Of a DNA stretch of 33,352 nt, positions 14,384-21,476 are shown piece by piece (position 1 is the first letter of the stretch; each line of letters begins with the position of its first letter). Made by a program: the position numbers and the translations under genes. The notes beneath the pieces are model-generated. The model saw only the letters and a list, made by a program, of their open reading frames with translations. It ran no database searches and had not been told where the DNA came from. This DNA comes from a virus: positions 1 through 33,352 of IMG/VR virus record IMGVR_UViG_3300027963_000196; one strand, 5' to 3'.

Positions 14384-15286
14384 TGTAGTGAAATCTTCCT
14401 AAGTAACTCTGCTGATGAATCCTTTGTATGTGATTTATCTTCTATTAATCTTGAGAAATGGGATGAGATTAAAGAAACTGACGCGGTTCAAACTCTTATC
14501 TACTTCCTCGATGCAGTAATGACTGAGTTTATTAATAAGACTAAAGATGTCTTGTTCATGGAAGCTCCTCATAAATTTGCAGTCAATCAACGAGCATTAG
14601 GTTTAGGAGTTCTTGGCTGGCATTCGTATTTACAGAGTAAAGATATTGAGTTTGAATCTATGGCTGCTAAACTTGAGAACGTTCAGATCTTCTCTACTAT
14701 TAGATCTGAATGTGATAGAGCTACTGAGAGCTTAGCGTCTCTCTTTGGAGAACCCGCTCTGCTAAAGGGCTATGGTAGACGTAATACAACTACAATGGCC
14801 GTAGCTCCAACGACGTCTAGTTCATTTATTTTAGGTCAAGTTTCACCTTCTATTGAACCTCTAAATAGTAATTACTTTGTAAAAGACTTAGCTAAAGGTA
14901 AGTTTACTTTCCGCTCTCCACACTTAGCTAAATTACTCAAATCAAAAGATAAAGATACTACTGATGTATGGATGAGTATTCTATCTAGAGGTGGTAGTGT
15001 GCAGCATCTTGAGTTCTTAACTCAGCATGAAAAAAACGTCTTTAAGACCTTTAGTGAGATAACTCAAAAAGAGATTATCATTCAAGCTGCTCAGAGACAG
15101 AAATATATCGATCAAGGACAATCGTTGAACTTAATGATTCCTCCTTCTACAAAAGCTAAAGATGTAAATGAGCTTATGTTATTTGCTCACGAGATGGGTA
15201 TTAAGTCTCTTTACTATCAGCGGTCTGCTAATCCTGCTCAAGAGTTAGCTCGATCTATTCTGAATTGTTCTTCATGTGAATCATAG
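14285..15286 (+). CDS. nrdA: Split intein C-half fused to C-terminal part of ribonucleotide reductase large subunit
   Basis: Residues 1-33 from the ATG at 14285 are the intein C-half: block F is VYDITVSKVANFFAN and block G is KILVHN, with the terminal Asn. The next residue is Cys34, both the +1 splicing nucleophile and the catalytic thiyl-radical Cys of NrdA (CSEI, with its partner Glu). The NrdA remainder (300 residues) has the second redox Cys in SFVCDLSSINL, the radical-transfer pair in LYYQRS, and the C-terminal CSSC thiol pair. Spliced NrdA would be about 548 residues. An in-frame ATG at 14228 overlaps the HNH gene and would add 19 unlikely residues. Confidence 0.92.
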   Translation: MIKIKRYKKVEPVYDITVSKVANFFANKILVHNCSEIFLSNSADESFVCDLSSINLEKWDEIKETDAVQTLIYFLDAVMTEFINKTKDVLFMEAPHKFAVNQRALGLGVLGWHSYLQSKDIEFESMAAKLENVQIFSTIRSECDRATESLASLFGEPALLKGYGRRNTTTMAVAPTTSSSFILGQVSPSIEPLNSNYFVKDLAKGKFTFRSPHLAKLLKSKDKDTTDVWMSILSRGGSVQHLEFLTQHEKNVFKTFSEITQKEIIIQAAQRQKYIDQGQSLNLMIPPSTKAKDVNELMLFAHEMGIKSLYYQRSANPAQELARSILNCSSCES

Positions 15287-15301
15287 TAGAAACACATAAC
15301 T

Positions 15302-15338
15302 AACCCTCGATAATATTATTATTGTCGAGGGTTTTTTT
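15302..15338 (+). terminator. Rho-independent terminator after nrdA
   Basis: AACCCTCGA (15302-15310) pairs with TCGAGGGTT (15325-15333), followed by Ts to 15338. It lies between nrdA and the convergent spike operon; the A-rich side is poor, so it mainly serves the plus strand. Confidence 0.85.
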
Positions 15339-15342
15339 ATAG

Positions 15343-16674
15343 TTAACCTCCAATAACCCACATATTATTCAATACAATCACTGGTACGTGATTTGATCCT
15401 CCACCAAATGCAGGTTTGCCGATATTAATTCCAGTATAAGCAAGCGTAGAATTAGTAATATAGGCGCGCGCTCCGTTCCCTACCGTTAACGCTGCAGGTA
15501 GTAACTCGAATAATGTAGCGGTAGTCTTGACATAAGTTCCGGCAGTTATACTTCCTTTAACATACGAGTTGCCTAAAACTGTTGAATCTCCAGCAACACT
15601 GGCATCAGTTCCGACAGATATACTTCCTTTAACATAAGAGTTACCTAAAACTGTTGAATCTTTAGCAACAACTAATTTACCCTTCATTACTGTATCTTGT
15701 TCAACAGTAAGTTTAGAATCTATGTTTGTTTGCTGAGCAACAATATTAACATTGTCGTCGCTTTTTAATTCCGTATACTTAGAAGTTACATAAACGGAGC
15801 CAGGTGAAGTCACCATGACCTGCGAACCACCTACAACTGTCATGCCTGTCCCGGCGAACTTCATTGAACCAGCAGATTTAATATCGATACCTCCAGCTCC
15901 TGCTTGAAGATTTATTTTTGTCGATGCATTAATTGTTACATCACCGAAGGGAATAGTAGATGCTGTATTAACTTCATTAAATTGAGGAACAAGTGCCGGT
16001 TCATCAGTTATAACGCCGGTATAACCAGTTCCTGTATAAGTTGAACCCTTTTTTACCTTTCTTGCATCTTTTTGCAAGTTACCGGAGTCAAAATTTGCAG
16101 GGCTAGTGCCTGCCACTATATTAATATGTTTACATGATAGAAAATGAAGATTACCTCCCTCGCCCATACTTTGAGCTATTTGAGTTAATTCTTCTTCTTT
16201 TTCTTTTAATAAATTTTGAACGTCATCAGGGCTGCCAGCTAATTCTGCACCTGAATTATTACCAGTACCTGGTTTACCATTTTCAGGTATACTTTGCATA
16301 GCTGCAATTTCTGCCTGTACTTCTATATATCTAGAAGCAATAATATTATTTAAAAATTGCGGAGAGCCTGTTATAAAGTGGTGGTCTCCAAATGTTCTAT
16401 CTTCTTTGTTCGTATAAGTTAAAGTGTAGTTATTACCTTTAATGGTTGTAAAGTTATCACCTTGAGTGAGAACTTGTCTATTGTTTGGATTGAATTCAGT
16501 TGTAACTTGATTACCAAATACCAGACTCGCACCACCTCTATGTGCTAAACTTACACTCTCTGCACCAGTTGTATTATTAAAGGTAATCGTACCAGCGCTA
16601 TGATTCCACACCGCTTCATTACGATACATATTTAACTCATTTGGATTTAAAACAGGTATTAATGAAATTGACAT
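15343..16674 (-). CDS. Baseplate central spike (gp5 C-terminal needle-like) protein
   Basis: A 443-residue beta-rich protein, probably the membrane-piercing needle under the baseplate. The N-terminal part looks like a globular adaptor, followed by an Ala/Glu-rich helical stretch (KEKEEELTQIAQSM). The second half shows the spike beta-helix pattern of short repeats: DVTINASTKINLQAGAGGID, IKSAGSMKFAGTG, PGSVYVTSKYTELKSDDNVN, as in gp5/VgrG-type spikes. The unit DSTVLGNSYVKGSI occurs twice near residues 343 and 367. It is 6 bases downstream of the OB-fold gene at 16681, so the two halves of a gp5-type protein are encoded separately. Confidence 0.75.
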   Translation of the reverse strand: MSISLIPVLNPNELNMYRNEAVWNHSAGTITFNNTTGAESVSLAHRGGASLVFGNQVTTEFNPNNRQVLTQGDNFTTIKGNNYTLTYTNKEDRTFGDHHFITGSPQFLNNIIASRYIEVQAEIAAMQSIPENGKPGTGNNSGAELAGSPDDVQNLLKEKEEELTQIAQSMGEGGNLHFLSCKHINIVAGTSPANFDSGNLQKDARKVKKGSTYTGTGYTGVITDEPALVPQFNEVNTASTIPFGDVTINASTKINLQAGAGGIDIKSAGSMKFAGTGMTVVGGSQVMVTSPGSVYVTSKYTELKSDDNVNIVAQQTNIDSKLTVEQDTVMKGKLVVAKDSTVLGNSYVKGSISVGTDASVAGDSTVLGNSYVKGSITAGTYVKTTATLFELLPAALTVGNGARAYITNSTLAYTGINIGKPAFGGGSNHVPVIVLNNMWVIGG

Positions 16675-16680
16675 ATAAAT

Positions 16681-17352
16681 TTAAACTGCTGGTGGTGATT
16701 CCTCGTTGGTACTAAATGGACCAGGATAACTTGGTCTAATATTATTATCAACACTATACATACGATTTATATCATCAGCTGATTGAAGAACACCTGTAAT
16801 AATAGGGTAGCTTCTATTGCCGTATAAAAATTGAATAATAACATGAGTGCCAACAGTAGGAATTGCAAACATACCTTTTGATAAATTAGATCTATTATCA
16901 CAAAAGTATGCTCGACTATATGTATTTACTCCACTAGTGCCGATAACGTTTGGAGCACCAGCGTATCCATCAGAAATAGCATGTATACCAAACTGCGCGC
17001 CAGGGGGAGCTCCACTATCTGTGCTATTTCCGAATACAGATATATCAGATGAATCTGTTATACTTGCTCGATCACGAGCAGCATTATACTTACCCATTGA
17101 ACTTTCGCCTAAAACAGCCATACTTACATATGCCCAGGTTTCATATATATCTATTAATTCTAAGTTTGGTCTGGATATTCCTCCGACAATATTACTACCT
17201 CTTGGAAATCTGTAACTTTCATTACTATTATCTACATAGGTTACACCTTCAATTTTAACTTTTACACGACCTTGTGCATTATAGTTAACAGGAGAGCTTA
17301 CATCACTATCAAGTATAACAACACCTTTATATAATCCAAAAAGTCTTTCCAT
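16681..17352 (-). CDS. Baseplate hub protein with gp5-type OB fold
   Basis: A 223-residue protein beginning LFGLYKGVVILDSD, then YNAQGRVKVKIEG. Near the end are GMFAIPTVGTHVIIQFLYGN and YPIITGVLQS. This matches the OB-fold domain at the start of T4 gp5 and VgrG-like hubs (GxVxVxxxG, then PxVGTxVxxxFxxG, then PxITG). The protein lacks a lysozyme domain and a needle; the needle is the next gene. It is the middle gene of a tight three-gene operon (4 and 6 base gaps). Confidence 0.8.
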   Translation of the reverse strand: MERLFGLYKGVVILDSDVSSPVNYNAQGRVKVKIEGVTYVDNSNESYRFPRGSNIVGGISRPNLELIDIYETWAYVSMAVLGESSMGKYNAARDRASITDSSDISVFGNSTDSGAPPGAQFGIHAISDGYAGAPNVIGTSGVNTYSRAYFCDNRSNLSKGMFAIPTVGTHVIIQFLYGNRSYPIITGVLQSADDINRMYSVDNNIRPSYPGPFSTNEESPPAV

Positions 17353-17356
17353 ATAT

Positions 17357-17941
17357 TTAAATACGATTTAAAGTATTAATAGTATTTGTTGCTCTATTTA
17401 AGCTACTTGAAGTTTTATTCAAATAACTCGTTAACACGTTACCAGGTTCTACTAATTTATTTGATATTTCTTGAGCTTTATTAGTTATAGTAATAATTCC
17501 ATCATTTATTTTTGAGATATCAGATTTTTTAATATTATTAACCACATTAGCTGTAATACATTTTAAAAGGCTTGCTGCATTAAAATTACAATTATCTTTA
17601 TTAAATAAATTATTCTTAATACGGTTTACAAAATCTTTTATATTTTGTATACTCTGAATAACACTATCAATAATACCTTGTATTGAGGCTATTAAGTTGT
17701 TAAGAGCTCCTATTACACTATTAACTACAGCGTTAATAGTGTCATTAACAATACCAAGTAAAGCATTAGCCATAGCTAATGGAGCTGCTAATAATATTGA
17801 TATAGACTGTTTTACGATAGCTACGAGCTCTTCCATTACTAATTGAGGTAAACATAAAATACCTCCTATTGCTCCGGATATGGATTCTACTTTACCAGCT
17901 GTACCTGTAATTAATCCTCCTATTTGTGTGACAGACGCCAT
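17357..17941 (-). CDS. Hypothetical baseplate-operon protein, 194 aa
   Basis: I do not recognise this protein. The first 110 residues are rich in Gly, Ala, Ile and Val, with several amphipathic or hydrophobic stretches (AIVKQSISILLAAPLAMANA, then ALNNLIASIQGIIDSVIQSI). The C-terminal third is helical with Asn and Ser (SLNRATNTINTLNRI). It could be an elongated helical virion protein or a membrane-active component of the injection machinery. It is the first gene of the spike operon and has its own late box, so a baseplate role is likely. Confidence 0.7.
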   Translation of the reverse strand: MASVTQIGGLITGTAGKVESISGAIGGILCLPQLVMEELVAIVKQSISILLAAPLAMANALLGIVNDTINAVVNSVIGALNNLIASIQGIIDSVIQSIQNIKDFVNRIKNNLFNKDNCNFNAASLLKCITANVVNNIKKSDISKINDGIITITNKAQEISNKLVEPGNVLTSYLNKTSSSLNRATNTINTLNRI

Positions 17942-17945
17942 AGAA

Positions 17946-17976
17946 ATATTTAATCATTGAATCTAAAACGAACTAT
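17946..17976. repeat. 31-base direct repeat, copy 1
   Basis: Matches 18424-18454 at 30 of 31 positions. It includes a minus-strand late-type box and a plus-strand TTGAAT -35 box, but no good -10 follows in this copy. The two copies flank the ParB-like gene. Confidence 0.92.
17947..17954 (-). promoter_or_regulatory. Late-type promoter box of the baseplate spike operon
   Basis: Minus-strand ATTAAATA ends exactly 5 bases before the ATG at 17941. Confidence 0.55.
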
Positions 17977-17977
17977 A

Positions 17978-18409
17978 TTATGGATACAGCGGCGTTATTT
18001 TATAATCAAATAATTCTTTATATTCTTTCGGTGTTGCAGAAGAGTTAAGATCTATTTCTTGTACTTTAATATTCTTTGCGTCAGACTCTATTGCTTTAAA
18101 CGCTCTATGATTTCCATCTAAGATTGATTTATATTTACCGTTACTTTTTATAACTATTATAGGATGCTCTAAGCTCGCATTTTTAACTCTATTTTTATTT
18201 TTAGTTTTATAAGACTGCTTTATTATAATAGGCTTTATCTTTTCTAAACTTACACTTTTGACAGGTATTTTATTATCTGTCAAAAACTTTATAACTTCTT
18301 TAATAGTTACTTTTAAGTCACCATCTTCCCAATACGTATTCATACCTTCAACTTTATCTAATAGTAGATAAGTTAGAGCATCAAATTGTGTTATGTTACT
18401 ATTTGTCAT
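17978..18409 (-). CDS. ParB/sulfiredoxin-fold protein
   Basis: A 143-residue protein. The C-terminal half has the ParB N-terminal-like fold signature: HPIIVIKSNGKYKSILDGNH followed by RAFKAIESDAK, with the GNHR motif (about residues 99-102) that in this fold contributes to nucleotide binding or hydrolysis. The family includes plasmid ParB, sulfiredoxin and phage proteins of varied or unknown role. There is no ParB-type helix-turn-helix, so partitioning is unlikely. It is flanked by 31-base direct repeats, which suggests it was inserted at the boundary of two operons. Confidence 0.72.
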   Translation of the reverse strand: MTNSNITQFDALTYLLLDKVEGMNTYWEDGDLKVTIKEVIKFLTDNKIPVKSVSLEKIKPIIIKQSYKTKNKNRVKNASLEHPIIVIKSNGKYKSILDGNHRAFKAIESDAKNIKVQEIDLNSSATPKEYKELFDYKITPLYP

Positions 18410-18423
18410 ATAAATTATAAAAA

Positions 18424-18454
18424 ATATTTAGTCATTGAATCTAAAACGAACTAT
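18424..18454. repeat. 31-base direct repeat, copy 2
   Basis: Second copy of the 17946-17976 repeat, one mismatch (g at 18431). In this copy the plus-strand half is a complete promoter. Confidence 0.92.
18425..18432 (-). promoter_or_regulatory. Late-type box upstream of the ParB-like gene
   Basis: Minus-strand ACTAAATA, 15 bases before the ATG at 18409. This spacing is longer than for the other late genes, consistent with the box having been copied with the repeat. Confidence 0.4.
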
Positions 18455-18462
18455 CATATAAT
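18435..18462 (+). promoter_or_regulatory. Sigma70-like promoter of the deazaguanine operon
   Basis: TTGAAT (18435-18440), 16 bases, TATAAT (18457-18462). The ATG at 18469 lies 6 bases after the -10 box, so transcription is predicted to start on the start codon. Confidence 0.72.
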
Positions 18463-18468
18463 AATATT

Positions 18469-19275
18469 ATGTTAATTGCACACGAAGCTCCTATCTCTAT
18501 TTTAGAAGATGTTCAACAAGTTACAGATTATGATTATGCTCTAGTACATCTATTTGAAACGCATCCAGAATATTATAAGTTTTTTAAACATGCTGTTGCT
18601 GCTGGACGAGAAGTATTACTTGATAACTCTATTTTTGAATTAGGTACTGCTTTTGACGCTTCTAAGTTTGCAAAGTATGTTAACGATCTTAAACCTACGT
18701 TTTATGTTGTACCTGATGTACTTGAGGATGCAGCTGCAACAATTGAATCTTATATTAATTTTAACATAAATTATGACTTGCCAGGATTAAAGATTGGAGT
18801 TGTTCAAGGTAAAACTTATGAAGAATTAGTTAATTGCTATACCTTTATGAGTAGTAATGCAGATTATATTGCTATTTCTTTTGACTATTCTTTTTATCAA
18901 TTTATTGGTCTTAAGTATGGTACTAATACACAAGATTATCAAGCTAAATTTCAACGACAAAGTTCTGGCCGACAAACTTTTATTGATATGCTTAAGCGAG
19001 ATGGTATTTGGAATTATAAAAAACCTCATCACCTGCTTGGTGCTTCTATTGTTTCAGAATTTGCTAAGTATAAAGATGATACAAGTATTAGATCATGTGA
19101 TACTTCTAACCCTGTAATGGCAGGATTACTCGAGCAACGATATATCAAAGGTATCGGTCTACGTTATAAAAGCTCCATTAAATTAGTCGATTTAATTGAT
19201 ACTCCGTTCAATGAGACTAATTTATCTGATATTCTCTTTAATATTAAATGTTTCCGTTCTATTTGTAATGATTGA
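18469..19275 (+). CDS. dpdA: TGT-like guanine transglycosylase, probable DpdA (DNA 7-deazaguanine insertion)
   Basis: DpdA enzymes are relatives of tRNA-guanine transglycosylase that swap guanine in DNA for a 7-deazaguanine base. This 268-residue protein has TGT landmarks: VLLDNSIFELG with Asp52, FYVVPDVLED (79-88), and GVVQGKTYEEL (110-120), very close to the TGT GxVQGxxYxxL motif. They are followed by AISFDY with Asp139 and HHLLGASIVSEFAKY. The zinc site of tRNA TGTs is not seen, as in DpdA. The gene heads an operon with a formyltransferase and QueF, which strongly supports the pathway. The next start codon overlaps its stop by 8 bases. Confidence 0.82.
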   Translation: MLIAHEAPISILEDVQQVTDYDYALVHLFETHPEYYKFFKHAVAAGREVLLDNSIFELGTAFDASKFAKYVNDLKPTFYVVPDVLEDAAATIESYINFNINYDLPGLKIGVVQGKTYEELVNCYTFMSSNADYIAISFDYSFYQFIGLKYGTNTQDYQAKFQRQSSGRQTFIDMLKRDGIWNYKKPHHLLGASIVSEFAKYKDDTSIRSCDTSNPVMAGLLEQRYIKGIGLRYKSSIKLVDLIDTPFNETNLSDILFNIKCFRSICND

Positions 19276-19849
19276 TAATAACGACTTAAAAAAGAAAAAG
19301 TGGGTGGCTCTCTACTCAATGTCTGGAACTGAAATTGTTAAGATAAGTACTCATATTAATAGATATCCTGATCTAATTATAACTAATAATCAAGACATTG
19401 AGTCATGGCATCCGATGATGCAATCTCTTAAAAAACTAAAACTTGTACAGTTAATTAGTAAATCGGATAGTAAAAATATTAAAGTACTTTCTGATTTATT
19501 TGGTATCAGGCAATCTAATCAAACTCGGATAACCCTTCATGGCTGGCTTAATGTTATACCTGCAGAGATTTGTGAAGCTTTTGAAATCTATAATGGTCAT
19601 CCAGGTCTTATTAATGTGTTTCCAGAATTACGCGGAAAAGACCCTCAACAGCGCGCATGGGATAGTATTGATAAGTATCCTGTTGTAGGTAGTGTAGTGC
19701 ATAGAGTTGTAGCTGAAGTAGATGCTGGTAATATTATTAGCTCTGATACTGCAAGTAGTGATAGATGTACTTCATTAGATGAAACATATAAAGTACTGAC
19801 TGATACTTCTTTTAACGCGTGGAAAAAAGCAATCAATACTATATTATAA
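19268..19849 (+). CDS. PurN-like formyltransferase, probable preQ1 formyltransferase (DpdN-like)
   Basis: A 193-residue protein with the formyltransferase core: NGHPGLINVFPELRGKDPQQ with Asn109 and His111 in the place of the PurN NxHP catalytic pair, then GSVVHRVVAEVDAGNIIS with Asp152. PurN transfers formyl from 10-formyl-tetrahydrofolate to an amine. PurN's normal substrate (GAR) makes little sense between a DpdA-like enzyme and QueF. A dPreQ1 formyltransferase called DpdN has been predicted in phages, and this position fits that role. I chose the ATG at 19268, overlapping the previous stop by 8 bases; the longer frame from 19196 runs through the upstream gene. Confidence 0.78.
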   Translation: MIDNNDLKKKKWVALYSMSGTEIVKISTHINRYPDLIITNNQDIESWHPMMQSLKKLKLVQLISKSDSKNIKVLSDLFGIRQSNQTRITLHGWLNVIPAEICEAFEIYNGHPGLINVFPELRGKDPQQRAWDSIDKYPVVGSVVHRVVAEVDAGNIISSDTASSDRCTSLDETYKVLTDTSFNAWKKAINTIL

Positions 19850-19853
19850 TATT

Positions 19854-20432
19854 ATGTTAATCTCTTTTAGTGGATCACAAAGTTCGGGAAAAAGTACTCT
19901 TCTCAATTATTTACGAACTAAGGATATAGATAATTATTATTATCCTCCGATAACCTTTATCTCAGAAATTACTCGACTTGTTAAGCGTAAATATAATTTA
20001 CCTATTAATGAAGAGGGAACAGATTTAACTCAGCTATTAATTGCTAATGAGCATTTAGTTAACTGCTTACTACCCGAGCATCAAAATAATGTTACAATTC
20101 TTGATAGGTGTATTATAGATGGGTTAATTTATACTAAGTGGCTTTGGGATAACAATCAAGTTACTGAACAAACGTATCGATCAGTAAGTCATATATACGA
20201 TTTGATTCACGATAAGTATGATATCATTTTTTATACTTCTCCTAAAGATATTGAACTTGAAGATGATGGGGAACGAAGTATCGATAAGCAATTTAGAGAT
20301 GATATTATTAAAGCTTTTGAAGAGCATATTAAAGATCTAAAAAATGTAGTCATACTTGAAGGATCAATTCAACAAAGACTTAATACTATTAAAGAAACAC
20401 TTGCAAAACATAACATTCACATTACAATATAA
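19854..20432 (+). CDS. P-loop kinase (AAA_28/NadR-type nucleoside kinase-like)
   Basis: A 192-residue protein with the Walker A loop GSQSSGKST (residues 7-15), a Walker B-like VTILDRCIIDGLIYTKWL (about 79-96), and IIFYTSPKDIELEDDGERSI, where the DGER region resembles the lid of NadR-type and deoxynucleoside kinases. It probably phosphorylates a small molecule. It sits 4 bases after the formyltransferase and 2 before queF, so a role in deazaguanine nucleotide handling is possible. Known pathways do not require such a kinase, so its task is open. Confidence 0.78.
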   Translation: MLISFSGSQSSGKSTLLNYLRTKDIDNYYYPPITFISEITRLVKRKYNLPINEEGTDLTQLLIANEHLVNCLLPEHQNNVTILDRCIIDGLIYTKWLWDNNQVTEQTYRSVSHIYDLIHDKYDIIFYTSPKDIELEDDGERSIDKQFRDDIIKAFEEHIKDLKNVVILEGSIQQRLNTIKETLAKHNIHITI

Positions 20433-20434
20433 CT

Positions 20435-21373
20435 ATGACATCAAAATTGGATAACTCTAATATCTCACGGCATCTTGGTCAGACTTCATCTTATAAGTCT
20501 ATCTACGATTCCTCTTTAATCGTACGTGAACCGAGACAGGCTAATCGTACTCATCTGAATATTCAAGACGATGATCTACCCTTTACTGGTACTGATACTT
20601 GGAATGCTTATGAAGTATCTGGTCTAACTAATAGTGGTGTACCGGTAGCTGGTATTGCTAAAATCGTTTACTCTTGTACGAATAAATATATCGTTGAGTC
20701 TAAATCTCTTAAGCTATATTTTAACTCTTTTAATATGACTAAGTTAGGTGAGTCTAGTGATGAAGTTAGAAAGACTATTCAAGAAATAGCTACACGAGAT
20801 TTATCTAGATTGCTTGAAACTGATGTTAAGGTAAAGGTATTTTCGAATAGAGAAGTTCTTGATGATACTACTACTGCTCATCAAGAGTGGTTTGCTTTTA
20901 ATAATACAAGTCCGGTTATTGAAGAGTTTATTACCTTAGAAGATGATTATCCTTTTGATGAACTTGAAATTAGTAAATATTCAGAATCTCCTGAACTCTT
21001 AGAAGTTATTGATTCAGAGAAAGAGATTACTTTATATCATAGTTCTTTGTTGAAGTCAAACTGCCGTGTTACTAGTCAACCTGACTTCGGTGATGTCTTT
21101 ATTCATATTAAAGGCTCAAAGACTATTGAACCTGCTTCTATGTTGAAGTATATTATCTCTTTTAGAGATGAATGTCACTTTCATGAAGAGATTTGTGAGA
21201 CTATCTATACAAGACTTTGGAATCTACTTAAGCCTGCAGAGTTAGTAGTAAGGTGTTTATATACTCGCCGCGGGGGTATTGATATTTGTCCTGAACGTGC
21301 ATCTGAACCTAAGCTTCAGCATTTTTCGTTAAATGATACTACAGTAGCTTATATTAAGACACCTCGTCAGTAG
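20435..21373 (+). CDS. queF: QueF, NADPH-dependent 7-cyano-7-deazaguanine reductase
   Basis: QueF reduces preQ0 (nitrile) to preQ1 (aminomethyl). The 312-residue protein is of the two-domain (E. coli) type. The first half has WNAYEVSGL and the QueF motif ESKSLKLYFNSFN (residues 88-100). The second half has LLKSNCRVTSQPDFGDV, with Cys210 as the nitrile-attacking residue, then FRDECHFHEE (His250, Glu251) for substrate binding, and YTRRGGIDICPERAS. All key residues are present. It closes the operon; a strong terminator follows. The upstream steps (FolE, QueD, QueE, QueC) are not in the window. Confidence 0.95.
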   Translation: MTSKLDNSNISRHLGQTSSYKSIYDSSLIVREPRQANRTHLNIQDDDLPFTGTDTWNAYEVSGLTNSGVPVAGIAKIVYSCTNKYIVESKSLKLYFNSFNMTKLGESSDEVRKTIQEIATRDLSRLLETDVKVKVFSNREVLDDTTTAHQEWFAFNNTSPVIEEFITLEDDYPFDELEISKYSESPELLEVIDSEKEITLYHSSLLKSNCRVTSQPDFGDVFIHIKGSKTIEPASMLKYIISFRDECHFHEEICETIYTRLWNLLKPAELVVRCLYTRRGGIDICPERASEPKLQHFSLNDTTVAYIKTPRQ

Positions 21374-21397
21374 TATATAGCTACAATAAAAATTATT

Positions 21398-21428
21398 AAA
21401 AACTTCTACTTAAGTAGAAGTTTTTTTT
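21398..21428 (+). terminator. Rho-independent terminator after queF
   Basis: A 12-bp perfect stem (21398-21409 with 21414-21425), TTAA loop, and Ts to 21428. It ends the deazaguanine operon before the tail-fibre operon. Confidence 0.88.
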
Positions 21429-21458
21429 GGGTTTCATGTAGAAAAATATATATGGTGT

Positions 21459-21466
21459 TATAAATA
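21459..21466 (+). promoter_or_regulatory. Late promoter box of the tail-fibre operon
   Basis: Perfect TATAAATA, ending 10 bases before the ATG at 21477. Confidence 0.72.
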
Positions 21467-21476
21467 AATAATACAT

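Noticed and set aside
17978-18409. ParB-like gene as a plasmid-type partition protein
   Set aside because: Only the N-terminal fold with GNHR is present; there is no helix-turn-helix, no ParA neighbour and no parS-like repeats.
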